From positions 62,001 to 126,000 of the forward strand of contig CAITIQ010000373.1 of the NCBI GenBank assembly GCA_903892415.1: a stretch of 64,000 nt of DNA, read 5' to 3'. The notes below the pieces were generated by a model. The model worked only from the letters and a program-made list of their open reading frames with translations. It ran no database searches and was not told the DNA's origin. Source of the DNA: an uncultured delta proteobacterium. Lineage in GTDB: Bacteria > Myxococcota_A > Polyangia > Polyangiales > Polyangiaceae. Position 1 is the first letter of the stretch; each line of letters opens with the position of its first letter. Made by a program: the position numbers and the translations under genes. Shown piece by piece: positions 16,121 through 24,866 of this stretch.

Positions 16121-17776
16121 CTAGGGTGGCTCAGGCCGCAGGGCGCTTGGAAGTGGCTTCAATTTTCCTGCCGGTGCCTGCCCTTTCGGCAGGGGCAACT
16201 TGGCTGCTGGCGGCCTTGCCGCTGAGGTGGTTGGAGCTGCGTCCGTCTCTAGTCGCAGCGCCGTGTTTGCCAACGGCGTAACGGTCTTCTCAACCACGAG
16301 ACCGCCAGCAAACTCGAACTGCACTCGAATCGGCTCGGACCCCTTTGGCAGCGAGAAAGAGGCTCCCCCGCTCGTGAAGTTGACGTCCGAAACGCCGTCG
16401 CCTCGGATCGCAAGCAACGGCAACGTGGTGGCGACCTGCACCTGCACTAGCAACACGGCATCAGGGCGCGCTGAGGGTTGCTCCGGTTGCACCATGGCAA
16501 GTGGCACTTCGACGCGGCGGCCCCCGGGGGAAGGAGCGGTTTGAAGGAAGATCGCCACCCCACCACCGACCCCGAGCACCAGTGCGCCCAACGCACCAGC
16601 GAGCAATTTCGACGTTCCGCGTCGAGCAGGCGCTGATTGCGCGCCAAGCGAGGAGGTGGCTGGTGTCACCCCATGGCCTGGTACCGCCCCACGGATTTCC
16701 GGTGGGCGTTTGCCCTGCACAATCTCTAGCGCAACAGCTCTGCGGCTCGCCACGCGGTCGCCAAGCAGGTGTTGCACCACCCCGGCAACATCGGCAGCGC
16801 TGCACGTCGTGCCGCTGGTCCACAGCCAGCGTTCAATCCAATCAGCATACTCGCCTGCTGAACTGGGCCGCGCTTGCGGGTTGGCTTGCAGCGCGCGCAT
16901 CACCAGCTCGTCGAGCTCACGAGGAATGCTGGGGTCACGACGACTTGGAGCCGGGATCTGTGCGTCGGCTGCAAGCCTGAGCATCTCGAGGTCGGACGGC
17001 GCCTCGTAAAGCTTCTCGCCGACCAACAACTCCCAGAGCACGATTCCAAGCGAAAATGTATCGCTCCGACCATCGATGGGTTTGCCCATGGCTTGCTCCG
17101 GGGACATGTAGCGCAGCTTGCCTTTGATCTCCCCGGTACCGGTTCGCACGTTGCGTTCGAGTGCGCGAGCAATGCCGAAGTCCGTCAGCTTGACCGAGCC
17201 ATCCACACCGACGAGGATGTTCTGCGGGCTGACATCCCGATGCACGACCATCATTGGACGGCCGTCGAGCCCAGTCAGCGCGTGTGCGGCGTGCAAGCCC
17301 CGCAACGCCTCCACCGCGATGCGCAGGGCGACGGGGCGAGGCAGTTTGAGTCCGAGCCGGCGTGCGGTTTGGTGCAGGCTCGCGATGGAGACACCATCCA
17401 CGTAGTCCATCACCAAAAGGTGTTCACCGCTCTGCTCGTAGACGTCCACGACGGTGACCACGTTGGGGTGCCGAATCAACGAAGCGATGCGTGCCTCCTC
17501 ATGGAAGGCCGCGGTAAGTTCGGGATCTTGCACCAGGTGCCTGTGCATGCGCTTGATTGCAACCAAGCGCTCGAAGCCAGCAGCTCCCCGCTGACGACCG
17601 AGGTAGACCGAGCCCATGCCGCCCGAGGCCAATTCGAGCAAAAGCTCGTAGCGGCCAACCACCTCCCCGCTGCTGCTTGCCGCGTCCAGCCGATTGGCGG
17701 TTGGCGTGGGCGGGCCCCAAGGAGGACCGGTCTGGCCTGTGGCTGACGGAGACGACGGACGCGCGGCGGGGATCAT
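16121..17776 (-). CDS. Membrane-anchored Ser/Thr protein kinase
   Basis: The protein has 551 residues from an ATG at 17776, overlapping the stop of the upstream gene by 4 bases. The PknB-type kinase domain spans about residues 41-310 with the Gly loop SGGMGSVYLG, catalytic Lys75 in VAIKRMH, HRDVSPQN, DFGIA and SPEQ. A membrane helix follows at about 400-420 (LGALVLGVGGGVAIFL). An outer domain ends in a Pro/Ala/Lys-rich tail. All catalytic residues are present, so it should be active. It is translationally coupled to the next upstream gene, which has a similar PEGA-like extracytoplasmic region. Confidence 0.92.
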   Translation of the reverse strand: MIPAARPSSPSATGQTGPPWGPPTPTANRLDAASSSGEVVGRYELLLELASGGMGSVYLGRQRGAAGFERLVAIKRMHRHLVQDPELTAAFHEEARIASLIRHPNVVTVVDVYEQSGEHLLVMDYVDGVSIASLHQTARRLGLKLPRPVALRIAVEALRGLHAAHALTGLDGRPMMVVHRDVSPQNILVGVDGSVKLTDFGIARALERNVRTGTGEIKGKLRYMSPEQAMGKPIDGRSDTFSLGIVLWELLVGEKLYEAPSDLEMLRLAADAQIPAPSRRDPSIPRELDELVMRALQANPQARPSSAGEYADWIERWLWTSGTTCSAADVAGVVQHLLGDRVASRRAVALEIVQGKRPPEIRGAVPGHGVTPATSSLGAQSAPARRGTSKLLAGALGALVLGVGGGVAIFLQTAPSPGGRRVEVPLAMVQPEQPSARPDAVLLVQVQVATTLPLLAIRGDGVSDVNFTSGGASFSLPKGSEPIRVQFEFAGGLVVEKTVTPLANTALRLETDAAPTTSAARPPAAKLPLPKGQAPAGKLKPLPSALRPEPP

Positions 17777-18702
17777 GGCGTGCTGAACTGCAGCTGCGCA
17801 GTGAGCATCCCGGGCGCAACGACGGCGGTAACCACCGCGGGCTTGCCGTCCCAATCGGTGAACACACCCGAAACAATCGCGAGCGCGGCAAGCACAGAGG
17901 TCGTCCCGATCAGCACGTTCGTACGGACTTCTTTCGACCGACCCTCATCGTAAAGACCTTGCGAAGGCGCGTCGTCGAAGGCGCTCTTGGTCTCGAGGGT
18001 ATCCACCCCGCTCCAAATCAAGAGCGCTCCTGAGGCGACCGTAAGGGTGGCTGCGCTAGTGAAGAACGCGGTGTGAAGCGGAGGCTCCCATGGAGACGTC
18101 GCTTTGGTGCGAGGCAACTTTGGCAGTGACTGATCCAGACCCGCTTGAACGACCACCTCCAGGGTGCCCCCTGGGCCAACGTTCACGCGCTTCTCAAACG
18201 GCTCACCCGCGAGCCGCGCCGTAATCAAGTGCTCACCCGGCTCAACGATGTTGATGCCCGTCTCGACAGCAATTGCGTCGATCTGAAGCTGAGATGCCTC
18301 ACCGACGATGGAGAGGTTCACCTGAGCAAGTCTCGTAAGCAGGCCCTTCAGCTTTTCCTCGGCTGCTTGTGCGTTCGCCGTCATCGGTGAATCGCGCTTG
18401 AGTCGCTGACAGGCCCTGGCTGCAGCCAGAACATTACCGGCACTCTCCCAGGCCTCGATCGCATTGAGCAGCGCGTCTGGGTGAGGCACGATTGCATAGG
18501 ACTCTTCGAACTCCAGAGCGGCGCGCGCGAAGTCCTTCTTGGCGTAAGCGCTTTCGGCGGAACGGAATTTCTTGGCTGCAGCCAACTTCTCAAGCGCCGT
18601 TGGTGCATGGGTTGGCGACGTGTCGGCTGCCAACACCTCAAGTTCGGTGCTGAACGTCACGAACAAGGCAATCGCCAACCACGGCCGAACTAAACGAAAC
18701 AC
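17773..18702 (-). CDS. TPR/PEGA-like membrane protein
   Basis: The protein has 309 residues and a signal peptide (LAIALFVTFSTELEVLAA). Residues 30-120 are TPR-like helices (KFRSAESAYAKKDFARAALEFEESY). A PEGA-like beta segment follows (VEPGEHLITARLAGEPFEKRV), then two membrane helices in the last 110 residues. This architecture is common in myxobacteria next to Ser/Thr kinases and may present an outer sensory surface to them. Its stop codon overlaps the kinase start, which supports a shared role. The function is otherwise unknown. Confidence 0.8.
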   Translation of the reverse strand: MFRLVRPWLAIALFVTFSTELEVLAADTSPTHAPTALEKLAAAKKFRSAESAYAKKDFARAALEFEESYAIVPHPDALLNAIEAWESAGNVLAAARACQRLKRDSPMTANAQAAEEKLKGLLTRLAQVNLSIVGEASQLQIDAIAVETGINIVEPGEHLITARLAGEPFEKRVNVGPGGTLEVVVQAGLDQSLPKLPRTKATSPWEPPLHTAFFTSAATLTVASGALLIWSGVDTLETKSAFDDAPSQGLYDEGRSKEVRTNVLIGTTSVLAALAIVSGVFTDWDGKPAVVTAVVAPGMLTAQLQFSTP

Positions 18703-18714
18703 GCCTCACCTGTT

Positions 18715-18726
18715 GCACAGCTGTGC
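18715..18726. promoter_or_regulatory. Perfect 12-bp palindrome upstream of the TPR/PEGA gene
   Basis: GCACAGCTGTGC reads the same on both strands and lies 12 bases before the start of the reverse-strand TPR/PEGA gene, in a 63-base gap. It could be an operator. A 12-bp palindrome can also occur by chance in 64 kb. Confidence 0.3.
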
Positions 18727-18765
18727 CGCTAGAGGTTAACGGGGAGCGCTGGGCGTTCGCAACCT

Positions 18766-20109
18766 TCAGGCCGAAAATGCGCGAAGAATGAGCGCTGTCA
18801 CCAACGCGAGTACGACCGAAAGCAAAGCAACGAGCAAGAGTCCCAAGTGCGGTTTGGTGCCAGCAACCTGAACAGTTGGCGCGTTCGGCTCGCTGCTCCG
18901 CGTGTGCGGCTCCAGGGCACCGTGCTTTCTCAGTGTGCGGGTTGCAATCTCGTCTTCCGAAATCGCCTGCGGAAAGCGTGCAGGTGACTGGAAGGCTAAC
19001 GTTGCGGGTTCCCGCTCTGGCTCGCTTCGCAACGGCATCTCCTTCAGCACCAGGGTGCGCGTTTCTTCTTGTGGCAACGGCTCCACGAACGTTGATTCAA
19101 TGCCGGGCTCCACGCCTGATAGCTCGTCCTCGAACTCGCGATGCTGGGCGCGAATCTTACGCGTAAGATCCTCATGCTCGCCGAGCAGGGTGGCTGCGAC
19201 GTCGCTGAGCCATAGAGAAAGCGCCCGCTTGCTGGCGAAATTTCCCAGGCGCTCGAGGTCGGCCAACATCGCCTCGGCGGTGCCATAGCGAGCCTCGGGA
19301 TCGCGGGCTGTCGCTCGCAGGAGCACTCGGTCGAGTTCGCTCGGAACGTCCGCACGCAGGCTGTGTAACGCGGGCGGATCTGTGGTCAGAATGGCGTTGG
19401 CCACCTCACCCACGTTCGCCCCCACATAGCGCTTTCGGGCGGCCAGCATCTCCCAGAGCACGACGCCGCATGCGAAGATGTCCCCTCGATGATCCGAGGG
19501 CCGCTGAAGGAGCCGCTCAGGTGGCATATACGAGAGCTTGCCGCGCACTTCGTGGGTAGCCGTTACATGCAGCTTGCTGAAAGCCTTTGCGATCCCAAAG
19601 TCGACGATCTTCGGCACGCCGTCCCGTCCAACTAGGATGTTGGGCGGGGAGATGTCGCGGTGAACAAGCCCAAGCAACTTGCCGTCGTCTCCGCGAACGG
19701 TGTGCGCCGCGTGTAGCCCCTCGAGCACGCCGCCCATGATGGAGAGCGCCATATCGACAGGGATCCGATAAGCGCCATTGAACGCGCCCTCCATGAGTTG
19801 ACGGAGCGCGATGCCACGCACGTACTCCATCACGATCATCAGCTCCCCCTGGTCCCGCACGACGTCCAGCGTTGCAACGACGTTGGGGTGGAGGACGCGT
19901 GCCGCCAACGTTGCCTCGTCCTGAAACATCGTGGCGAAGGAAGAGTCGTGAGCGAACTCTTGCTTCATGCGTTTGACGGCTACGACTCGTGAGAAGCCGG
20001 CAGAGCCTGTCATGTGGGCAAGGTGGACCGTTGCCATCCCGCCGGAAGCAAACGGTTGGTAGATCGAATAGCGTCCAACAACGCGTAAAGGTCGCAAGAG
20101 GTTCGCCAT
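18766..20109 (-). CDS. Tail-anchored Ser/Thr protein kinase
   Basis: The protein has 447 residues. The kinase domain covers about residues 12-280: ASGGMATVHLA, VAVKRMK, HRDISPPNILV, DFGIAKAF, and MPPERL in place of the usual APE. A Glu/Pro-rich regulatory linker follows. The last 20 residues form a single membrane helix (LLLVALLSVVLALVTALIL), so the kinase domain faces the cytoplasm and almost nothing is exposed outside. It probably senses cytoplasmic partners. It heads the reverse-strand signalling block and is divergent from the RNA-repair operon. Confidence 0.92.
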   Translation of the reverse strand: MANLLRPLRVVGRYSIYQPFASGGMATVHLAHMTGSAGFSRVVAVKRMKQEFAHDSSFATMFQDEATLAARVLHPNVVATLDVVRDQGELMIVMEYVRGIALRQLMEGAFNGAYRIPVDMALSIMGGVLEGLHAAHTVRGDDGKLLGLVHRDISPPNILVGRDGVPKIVDFGIAKAFSKLHVTATHEVRGKLSYMPPERLLQRPSDHRGDIFACGVVLWEMLAARKRYVGANVGEVANAILTTDPPALHSLRADVPSELDRVLLRATARDPEARYGTAEAMLADLERLGNFASKRALSLWLSDVAATLLGEHEDLTRKIRAQHREFEDELSGVEPGIESTFVEPLPQEETRTLVLKEMPLRSEPEREPATLAFQSPARFPQAISEDEIATRTLRKHGALEPHTRSSEPNAPTVQVAGTKPHLGLLLVALLSVVLALVTALILRAFSA

Positions 20110-20156
20110 TCGAGCGGACCCAGCTTACCAGTGTTACCTGGCGGATGGCCGCTAGT

Positions 20157-20176
20157 CCTTCGACCTGGCACGAGTC
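20157..20176 (+). repeat. Partial copy B of the intergenic palindromic repeat
   Basis: CCTTCGA (20157-20163) and GGCACGAGTC (20167-20176) occur in the same order and with nearly the same spacing as in the right arm at 63196-63214. No left arm is visible. It lies in the divergent gap between the tail-anchored kinase and the RNA ligase gene. Confidence 0.45.
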
Positions 20177-20235
20177 CTGACAAAGCCAAGCCCACTCGTC
20201 AGCTTGCAGACGCTCGGCCGTTGTTGGCGAGGGTT

Positions 20236-21972
20236 ATGATTACGCGCTACCCCCGAACTCCCCATCTGCCTTGGTCGCCAGGAGTTAGTGCCGACGATAT
20301 ACGCTGGGGTGCCGGGCACGCCATTCAAGCCATCGAGGTCGTGGTTACCGAGAAGCTGGACGGTGAGAACACGACTCTCTACCGAGACGGGCTGCATGCG
20401 CGCTCCCCAGACTCGGCGCACCACCCTTCAAGGACCTGGCTCAAGGCGTTCCACGACCGCGTTCGGCTTCGCATCCCGGAGGAACATCGAATCTGCGGAG
20501 AGAACGTCTTTGCTCTCCATTCGCTCGCCTATGACCAATTGGATAGCTGGTTCTATATTTTTTCCGTTTGGCACAAGGACCTGTGTTTGGATTGGGACTC
20601 AACCGTAGCCTTTGGTAAGTGCATTGGCGCGCCTACTCCGCGTCTCCTTTATCGCGGCGTGTACAATGAAAAGATCTTACGGAAGCTCGAGCCGGCGACC
20701 TCCACTTGTGAAGGCTACGTAGTAAGACCGAGCGGCTCCTTCCGCCTTGCAGATTTCGCCGAGAATGTGGCCAAGTGGGTTCGGCCCAATCACGTTACGA
20801 GCCAAAAACATTGGCGGTTAGCGCCGGTGGTCGAGAATCGCTTGGGAGCGCAGTCTGCGCTTTGGAATGTCCGCAGCGGCCTCAGTGAGGGCACTGACGC
20901 GCTCGTCCGGGCGATCTCCCAGTCAAAGCCTGCTATCGAACTAGAGCCAGGAACTGCGCCGTTGCTTCAGGCGATGCAATCGGAGCTAGATGCTCAGGGC
21001 TGCATAGGCGACGAGCGGTTGGCAGGGGTCTTGGCGACACTGCTTTGGTCGCGGACACGAACGCAAGTGCGGAGTCTGCTGCAGCCAAGCGTGGGGTGTA
21101 CCTTGGCGAGGCGCAGCGCCGATCTACTCGCGCTCTCGCCTTCGCTGCATCGGCGTTTTTCTGACGAACTACGTCCGCGCGGTTTGCGCCAACTCTCGCT
21201 GTCGGCAAGCCTTCCGGTGCTGCACGCACTCGCCGCCTCGACCGCCACGCAGTGCGAACCGAACAGCGACGCACTCGAGCAGGTCGAGTGGTCCCGGCTG
21301 GTCGCCAATGACGCTGGACTATGGGATAAGGATCCGCTCGAAAGTCTGCGCGCCGAACTGGTCCCTTGCTTGATGGCGCTACCTCGCGTGACGCGGTGTC
21401 GGATATGGGCGGTAGCCCGGGCGCTGTGGGTGGAAGGTCAAGTTCGCAGTGCAGAGCAAGCCGTCGCCGCGACCTACTCGCTACGCGCCGAGTCACCAGG
21501 CTGGCTAACGCTGATGATCGGTCCGGCGGGCAGCGGCAAGAGCACCGTTACTCGTGATCATTTTGCAGAATCAGCTGTGGTTTCGTTGGATGCGCTGCGA
21601 GAAAAGCGTGGCTCGCGAGCGGATCAGAGTGCCAACTCCGAGCTGCTACAAGTAGCGCTTAGGCTCTTGGAAGACGGCTTGCGACAAAGACGAGCGGTCG
21701 TCTGGGACGCGACCAGCCTGTCTCCACGAGAGCGCCGCTTACCGCTCTCGGTGGCTCGCCGATTAGGTGCCTTTTCGGAAGGTATTGTGTTTGCGGTCGA
21801 CCAAGGCGAGCTCGAGCGTCGCAATCGTGTGCGCAAGGACCCTATCCCCGAGCGCGTCCTGCGAGAACAATGTGCTGCGTTCTGGCCGCCCTATTTGGGT
21901 GAAGTCGATCAGATGTCGTCAGTCGGCAGCGCTGGTTCCGTCGAGGACACTGTCGGTGGGCCTTTCGCTTAG
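20236..21972 (+). CDS. RNA ligase fused to a polynucleotide-kinase-type domain
   Basis: The protein has 578 residues from an ATG at 20236; the longer frame from 20131 lacks a plausible start. Residues 8-200 form an ATP-dependent RNA ligase domain: nucleotidyl-lysine motif EKLDGEN (Lys40), CGENVFALHS, IFSVWHKD, motif IV EGYVVR (Glu159) and motif V AKWVR (Lys180). A helical middle region of about 220 residues is unrecognised. Residues 424-560 match polynucleotide 5'-kinases: P-loop GPAGSGKS (429-436), VVSLDALR (Asp452, Arg455), VVWDATSLSPRERR, and a lid rich in Arg. It should phosphorylate 5'-OH RNA ends and seal them. It is 15 bases upstream of its partner gene. Confidence 0.9.
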   Translation: MITRYPRTPHLPWSPGVSADDIRWGAGHAIQAIEVVVTEKLDGENTTLYRDGLHARSPDSAHHPSRTWLKAFHDRVRLRIPEEHRICGENVFALHSLAYDQLDSWFYIFSVWHKDLCLDWDSTVAFGKCIGAPTPRLLYRGVYNEKILRKLEPATSTCEGYVVRPSGSFRLADFAENVAKWVRPNHVTSQKHWRLAPVVENRLGAQSALWNVRSGLSEGTDALVRAISQSKPAIELEPGTAPLLQAMQSELDAQGCIGDERLAGVLATLLWSRTRTQVRSLLQPSVGCTLARRSADLLALSPSLHRRFSDELRPRGLRQLSLSASLPVLHALAASTATQCEPNSDALEQVEWSRLVANDAGLWDKDPLESLRAELVPCLMALPRVTRCRIWAVARALWVEGQVRSAEQAVAATYSLRAESPGWLTLMIGPAGSGKSTVTRDHFAESAVVSLDALREKRGSRADQSANSELLQVALRLLEDGLRQRRAVVWDATSLSPRERRLPLSVARRLGAFSEGIVFAVDQGELERRNRVRKDPIPERVLREQCAAFWPPYLGEVDQMSSVGSAGSVEDTVGGPFA

Positions 21973-21987
21973 AAGGGACGGTGCGAG

Positions 21988-24858
21988 ATGAGAACCAGTG
22001 AGCAAATTTACCATCGTATTCGCTGGGACCAACGACTGGATCCAACTCGTTTCGTCGTAGGCATCGATATGCATGCAGCGCGACCAAAACGGGTTTCCTT
22101 TCCGAGCTTCACGCCGGGACCCGATTTGCCTTGGCACCGGGTGCTCTTCTTTGAAGCGGACGATCAACTGCTTTGGGATCGTCGGACCGGCCGAGATGTA
22201 CTCGACCAGTCAGAGGCGGGCCGAGTTCGCTTCGTCCGCACGTTGACAGCGCCGTTCTTTGAGACTCGTCAGCCGTTCGCCTTCAGCGGTAGTAGCTGGC
22301 AGCCGCAGGAAGCCAACGTCGGTACACACGGCGAGTGTTACGCTCCGCTACGAGTCGTTACGTGGAACATCCTTTGGGACCGCTATGGGAGCGAGCTGCT
22401 CGCCTCTGCGACCCGACGTCCGCTGCTGGTATCGGCTCTGCAGCAGCTCGACGCAGATGTGATTGCGCTTCAGGAGGTCGAGCGTCCGCTCTTGGAGCTG
22501 CTGCTTGCTGCAGGTTGGGTTCGGGCTCGCTACTTTCTTTCCGACGGACCCGCTGGCGAGGACGTCGAGCGCTTTGGGCAGTTGATCCTCTCGCGTATTC
22601 CGCTCAGAGAGGTCGCGGTTCATCCGTTTGACGCGCACAAGTGCGTCGTCGCTGCGGTGTTGGACCTGAAGGATGCTCCGGTCGTAGCGAGCGTTCATCT
22701 CAGCAGTGACCACCGTCAAGAAGCGGCAAGGCATCGCGAGCGTGAGCTCGTTGAACTGGCCAATGGCTTGGGTGCTCTGGCTAAGAACGTATTGTGTATG
22801 GGCGACTTCAATGACGAGGACCCAGCGCTGGCTGGTCGTTTGGGTTTGCAGGATGCCTGGTCTCAGGTCCACGGTCCTCTTGACCAAACTGCGACGTTTG
22901 ACCCTCTGCGCAACGACTTGGCGCGTATCAATAGTTTGAGCGGCAAACCCAAGCGGTTAGATAGAGTGTTATTCAATGCGGGCGCGTTTGAAACGAGTTC
23001 GGCCTCCTTGCTGGGCTGTAAGCCAGTAGCCGCTGTTGGCCCCTTCCTCTCCGACCATTTTGGTCTGCTCGTAGAGTTCGAGCCCGTTCGCCCGAAGCTC
23101 GCGAGCTGCGAAGCCGAGGAGCCCGTGCAGCGAGCGCTGCCCTCGGTCTACACCGCATTGTGCTGGTTGCTACCTGATGCGATCGCGGAGGCGGTCCAGC
23201 GCATTCGTCGGCAGTATGACCCGCACTTCGAGCGTTGGCCTGCGCACGTAAACGTGCTCTTCGGCTTCGTGCCAGAGGTTCTATTCGACCAAGCCGAAGC
23301 GCTGATCAGCGAAGCGCTTTGCAACCTCGAGCCGTTCGCTACGACGCTTGCCGGAGTTGGCCGATTCGAGCACCGAAAGTCCACGACTTTGTGGCTCGAC
23401 CCATCAAGGTCAGCTGGCGCAAAGTGGCTAGAGCTCCGACAAAATCTGACGGCTGTTTTCCCTCGCTGCGCTGAGGGTCGAACGGTGGGCGAACCATACC
23501 AACCGCATCTCACGCTGGGCTCCGCCGCCGTTGGTCTCAGCGCCGAGCGTTATGCAAAAGCGTGGGAACAGGAGATCGGCCAGCTTCATACCAGCGTCTC
23601 CTCGCTTGCCTTGCTATCGAGGCGAGGGGACGGCCCTATGCAGGTACGGTCGACCATCGCCTTGGGCCGTAAACGGGTGTCGAGCGTTACTGCGAAGAGT
23701 GGACTCGCGCCCGCCTTGCGGACTTGCCTGCTAGGCAGTCCACCCAGTTCACCCGGTCAAACTGCCGCTGGTTCTCTGCTGCAACAACTCAAAGCCCTGC
23801 TGCCTGAGCACCCGCTGGAAGTGACCGGCTCGAGACGGATCGGCTGCGAGCTACCTGATAGCGATCTGGATCTCGTGCTCACGTTGAGCGGCTCGTGGAC
23901 GTTCGAGCACCTGGGCGAGAAGTTTGCATCGCTGGCCGGGGTGAGTCGGTTGCGCTCGGTCATCGCTGCGCGCGTACCGGGGTTTGAGTTCCGCTATCAC
24001 GCTGGGCCTGGCGCCATCGACGTCGACCTCACGGTTGCCTCCGCGGGGGCCGAGGAGAGCGCACTTGCACGAAGTGCCTGCTCTGATGCCGATCAGTTTG
24101 GCTTGGTCCTATCCAGCGCTCAGTTCCAACGGTTCCTTCGACTTGCGCGCATTGTCAAAGCGTGGGCTCGTGCAAAGGGGTTGGCCAGTGCTCCGTTTGG
24201 TGGGCTGCCGGGCTTGGGCTGGCTTGTGCTTGCTGCTGAAACGGTTCGGCGAAGCTCGCTTTCTGAGCCACTGGCTCTGCTCGAGGCCTTCTTCGCGGAG
24301 TGGGCGGTAAATGATTGGCGTGAGGTGGTGTCGCTCGGCGGAGCCAATGGAGCGATCCAGCGAAGTTCATGCGCACCTATGACGATCTTGACCCCGACGT
24401 CGCCTGTTCGTTCCTTGAGTGAACAGGTCGATCAAGGCAGTCTCCAAATCCTTACGGATGAGCTTTACGGCGGGTGGATCGCGGTCGAGGGCGCGCTCGA
24501 TCTCGAGAGTGCAATCGGGGAGTTGCTTCGTGCGCCGCAGCTACACCGCCAACATGCTGCGTGGGCGCGCGTTTTGCTCGTGCCAAAAGAGCAAGGTGAG
24601 ACGCAGACCGACGAATTGCTCGGGTTTGTCCGCGGAAGAATGAATGCACTATTGCGCGCGCTGCGGCAAGGCAGCGGGCTTTCGGTTCGAGCTTGGCCGT
24701 ATGCGCGTGAGACCTCGACGGGCTGTGAGCTCGTGATCGGTCTCGGCAGAAGCCCGCAATCTCGGATGGAGCTAAACGATCTGAGTCAAGACTGGGCCGC
24801 CGCCCGAAGTGGGATCACCGTCGAGTGGCTCGCTGGCCCCGAGCTCGACTGGTTTTAA
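21988..24858 (+). CDS. MJ1316-EEP-2H-poly(A)-polymerase fusion RNA-repair protein
   Basis: The protein has 956 residues and an AAGGGA ribosome site before its ATG. Domains in order are: MJ1316/DUF504 end-recognition domain (4-80, IYHRIRWD and PWHRVLFF); endonuclease/exonuclease/phosphatase fold (121-365: TWNIL, QEVE, GDFND, SDH); 2H phosphoesterase (386-560: HVNVLFGF, His420, and HLTLG, His507); poly(A)-polymerase-type nucleotidyltransferase (595-780: GS at 614-615, DLD at 626-628, IDVDL at 677-681). The C-terminus resembles the RNA-binding domain of canonical poly(A) polymerase (WARVLLVPKEQ). Together these could heal 2',3'-cyclic phosphate ends and rebuild 3' ends for the upstream ligase-kinase. 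The combined function is inferred. Confidence 0.88.
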   Translation: MRTSEQIYHRIRWDQRLDPTRFVVGIDMHAARPKRVSFPSFTPGPDLPWHRVLFFEADDQLLWDRRTGRDVLDQSEAGRVRFVRTLTAPFFETRQPFAFSGSSWQPQEANVGTHGECYAPLRVVTWNILWDRYGSELLASATRRPLLVSALQQLDADVIALQEVERPLLELLLAAGWVRARYFLSDGPAGEDVERFGQLILSRIPLREVAVHPFDAHKCVVAAVLDLKDAPVVASVHLSSDHRQEAARHRERELVELANGLGALAKNVLCMGDFNDEDPALAGRLGLQDAWSQVHGPLDQTATFDPLRNDLARINSLSGKPKRLDRVLFNAGAFETSSASLLGCKPVAAVGPFLSDHFGLLVEFEPVRPKLASCEAEEPVQRALPSVYTALCWLLPDAIAEAVQRIRRQYDPHFERWPAHVNVLFGFVPEVLFDQAEALISEALCNLEPFATTLAGVGRFEHRKSTTLWLDPSRSAGAKWLELRQNLTAVFPRCAEGRTVGEPYQPHLTLGSAAVGLSAERYAKAWEQEIGQLHTSVSSLALLSRRGDGPMQVRSTIALGRKRVSSVTAKSGLAPALRTCLLGSPPSSPGQTAAGSLLQQLKALLPEHPLEVTGSRRIGCELPDSDLDLVLTLSGSWTFEHLGEKFASLAGVSRLRSVIAARVPGFEFRYHAGPGAIDVDLTVASAGAEESALARSACSDADQFGLVLSSAQFQRFLRLARIVKAWARAKGLASAPFGGLPGLGWLVLAAETVRRSSLSEPLALLEAFFAEWAVNDWREVVSLGGANGAIQRSSCAPMTILTPTSPVRSLSEQVDQGSLQILTDELYGGWIAVEGALDLESAIGELLRAPQLHRQHAAWARVLLVPKEQGETQTDELLGFVRGRMNALLRALRQGSGLSVRAWPYARETSTGCELVIGLGRSPQSRMELNDLSQDWAAARSGITVEWLAGPELDWF

Positions 24859-24866
24859 CCGCTACG

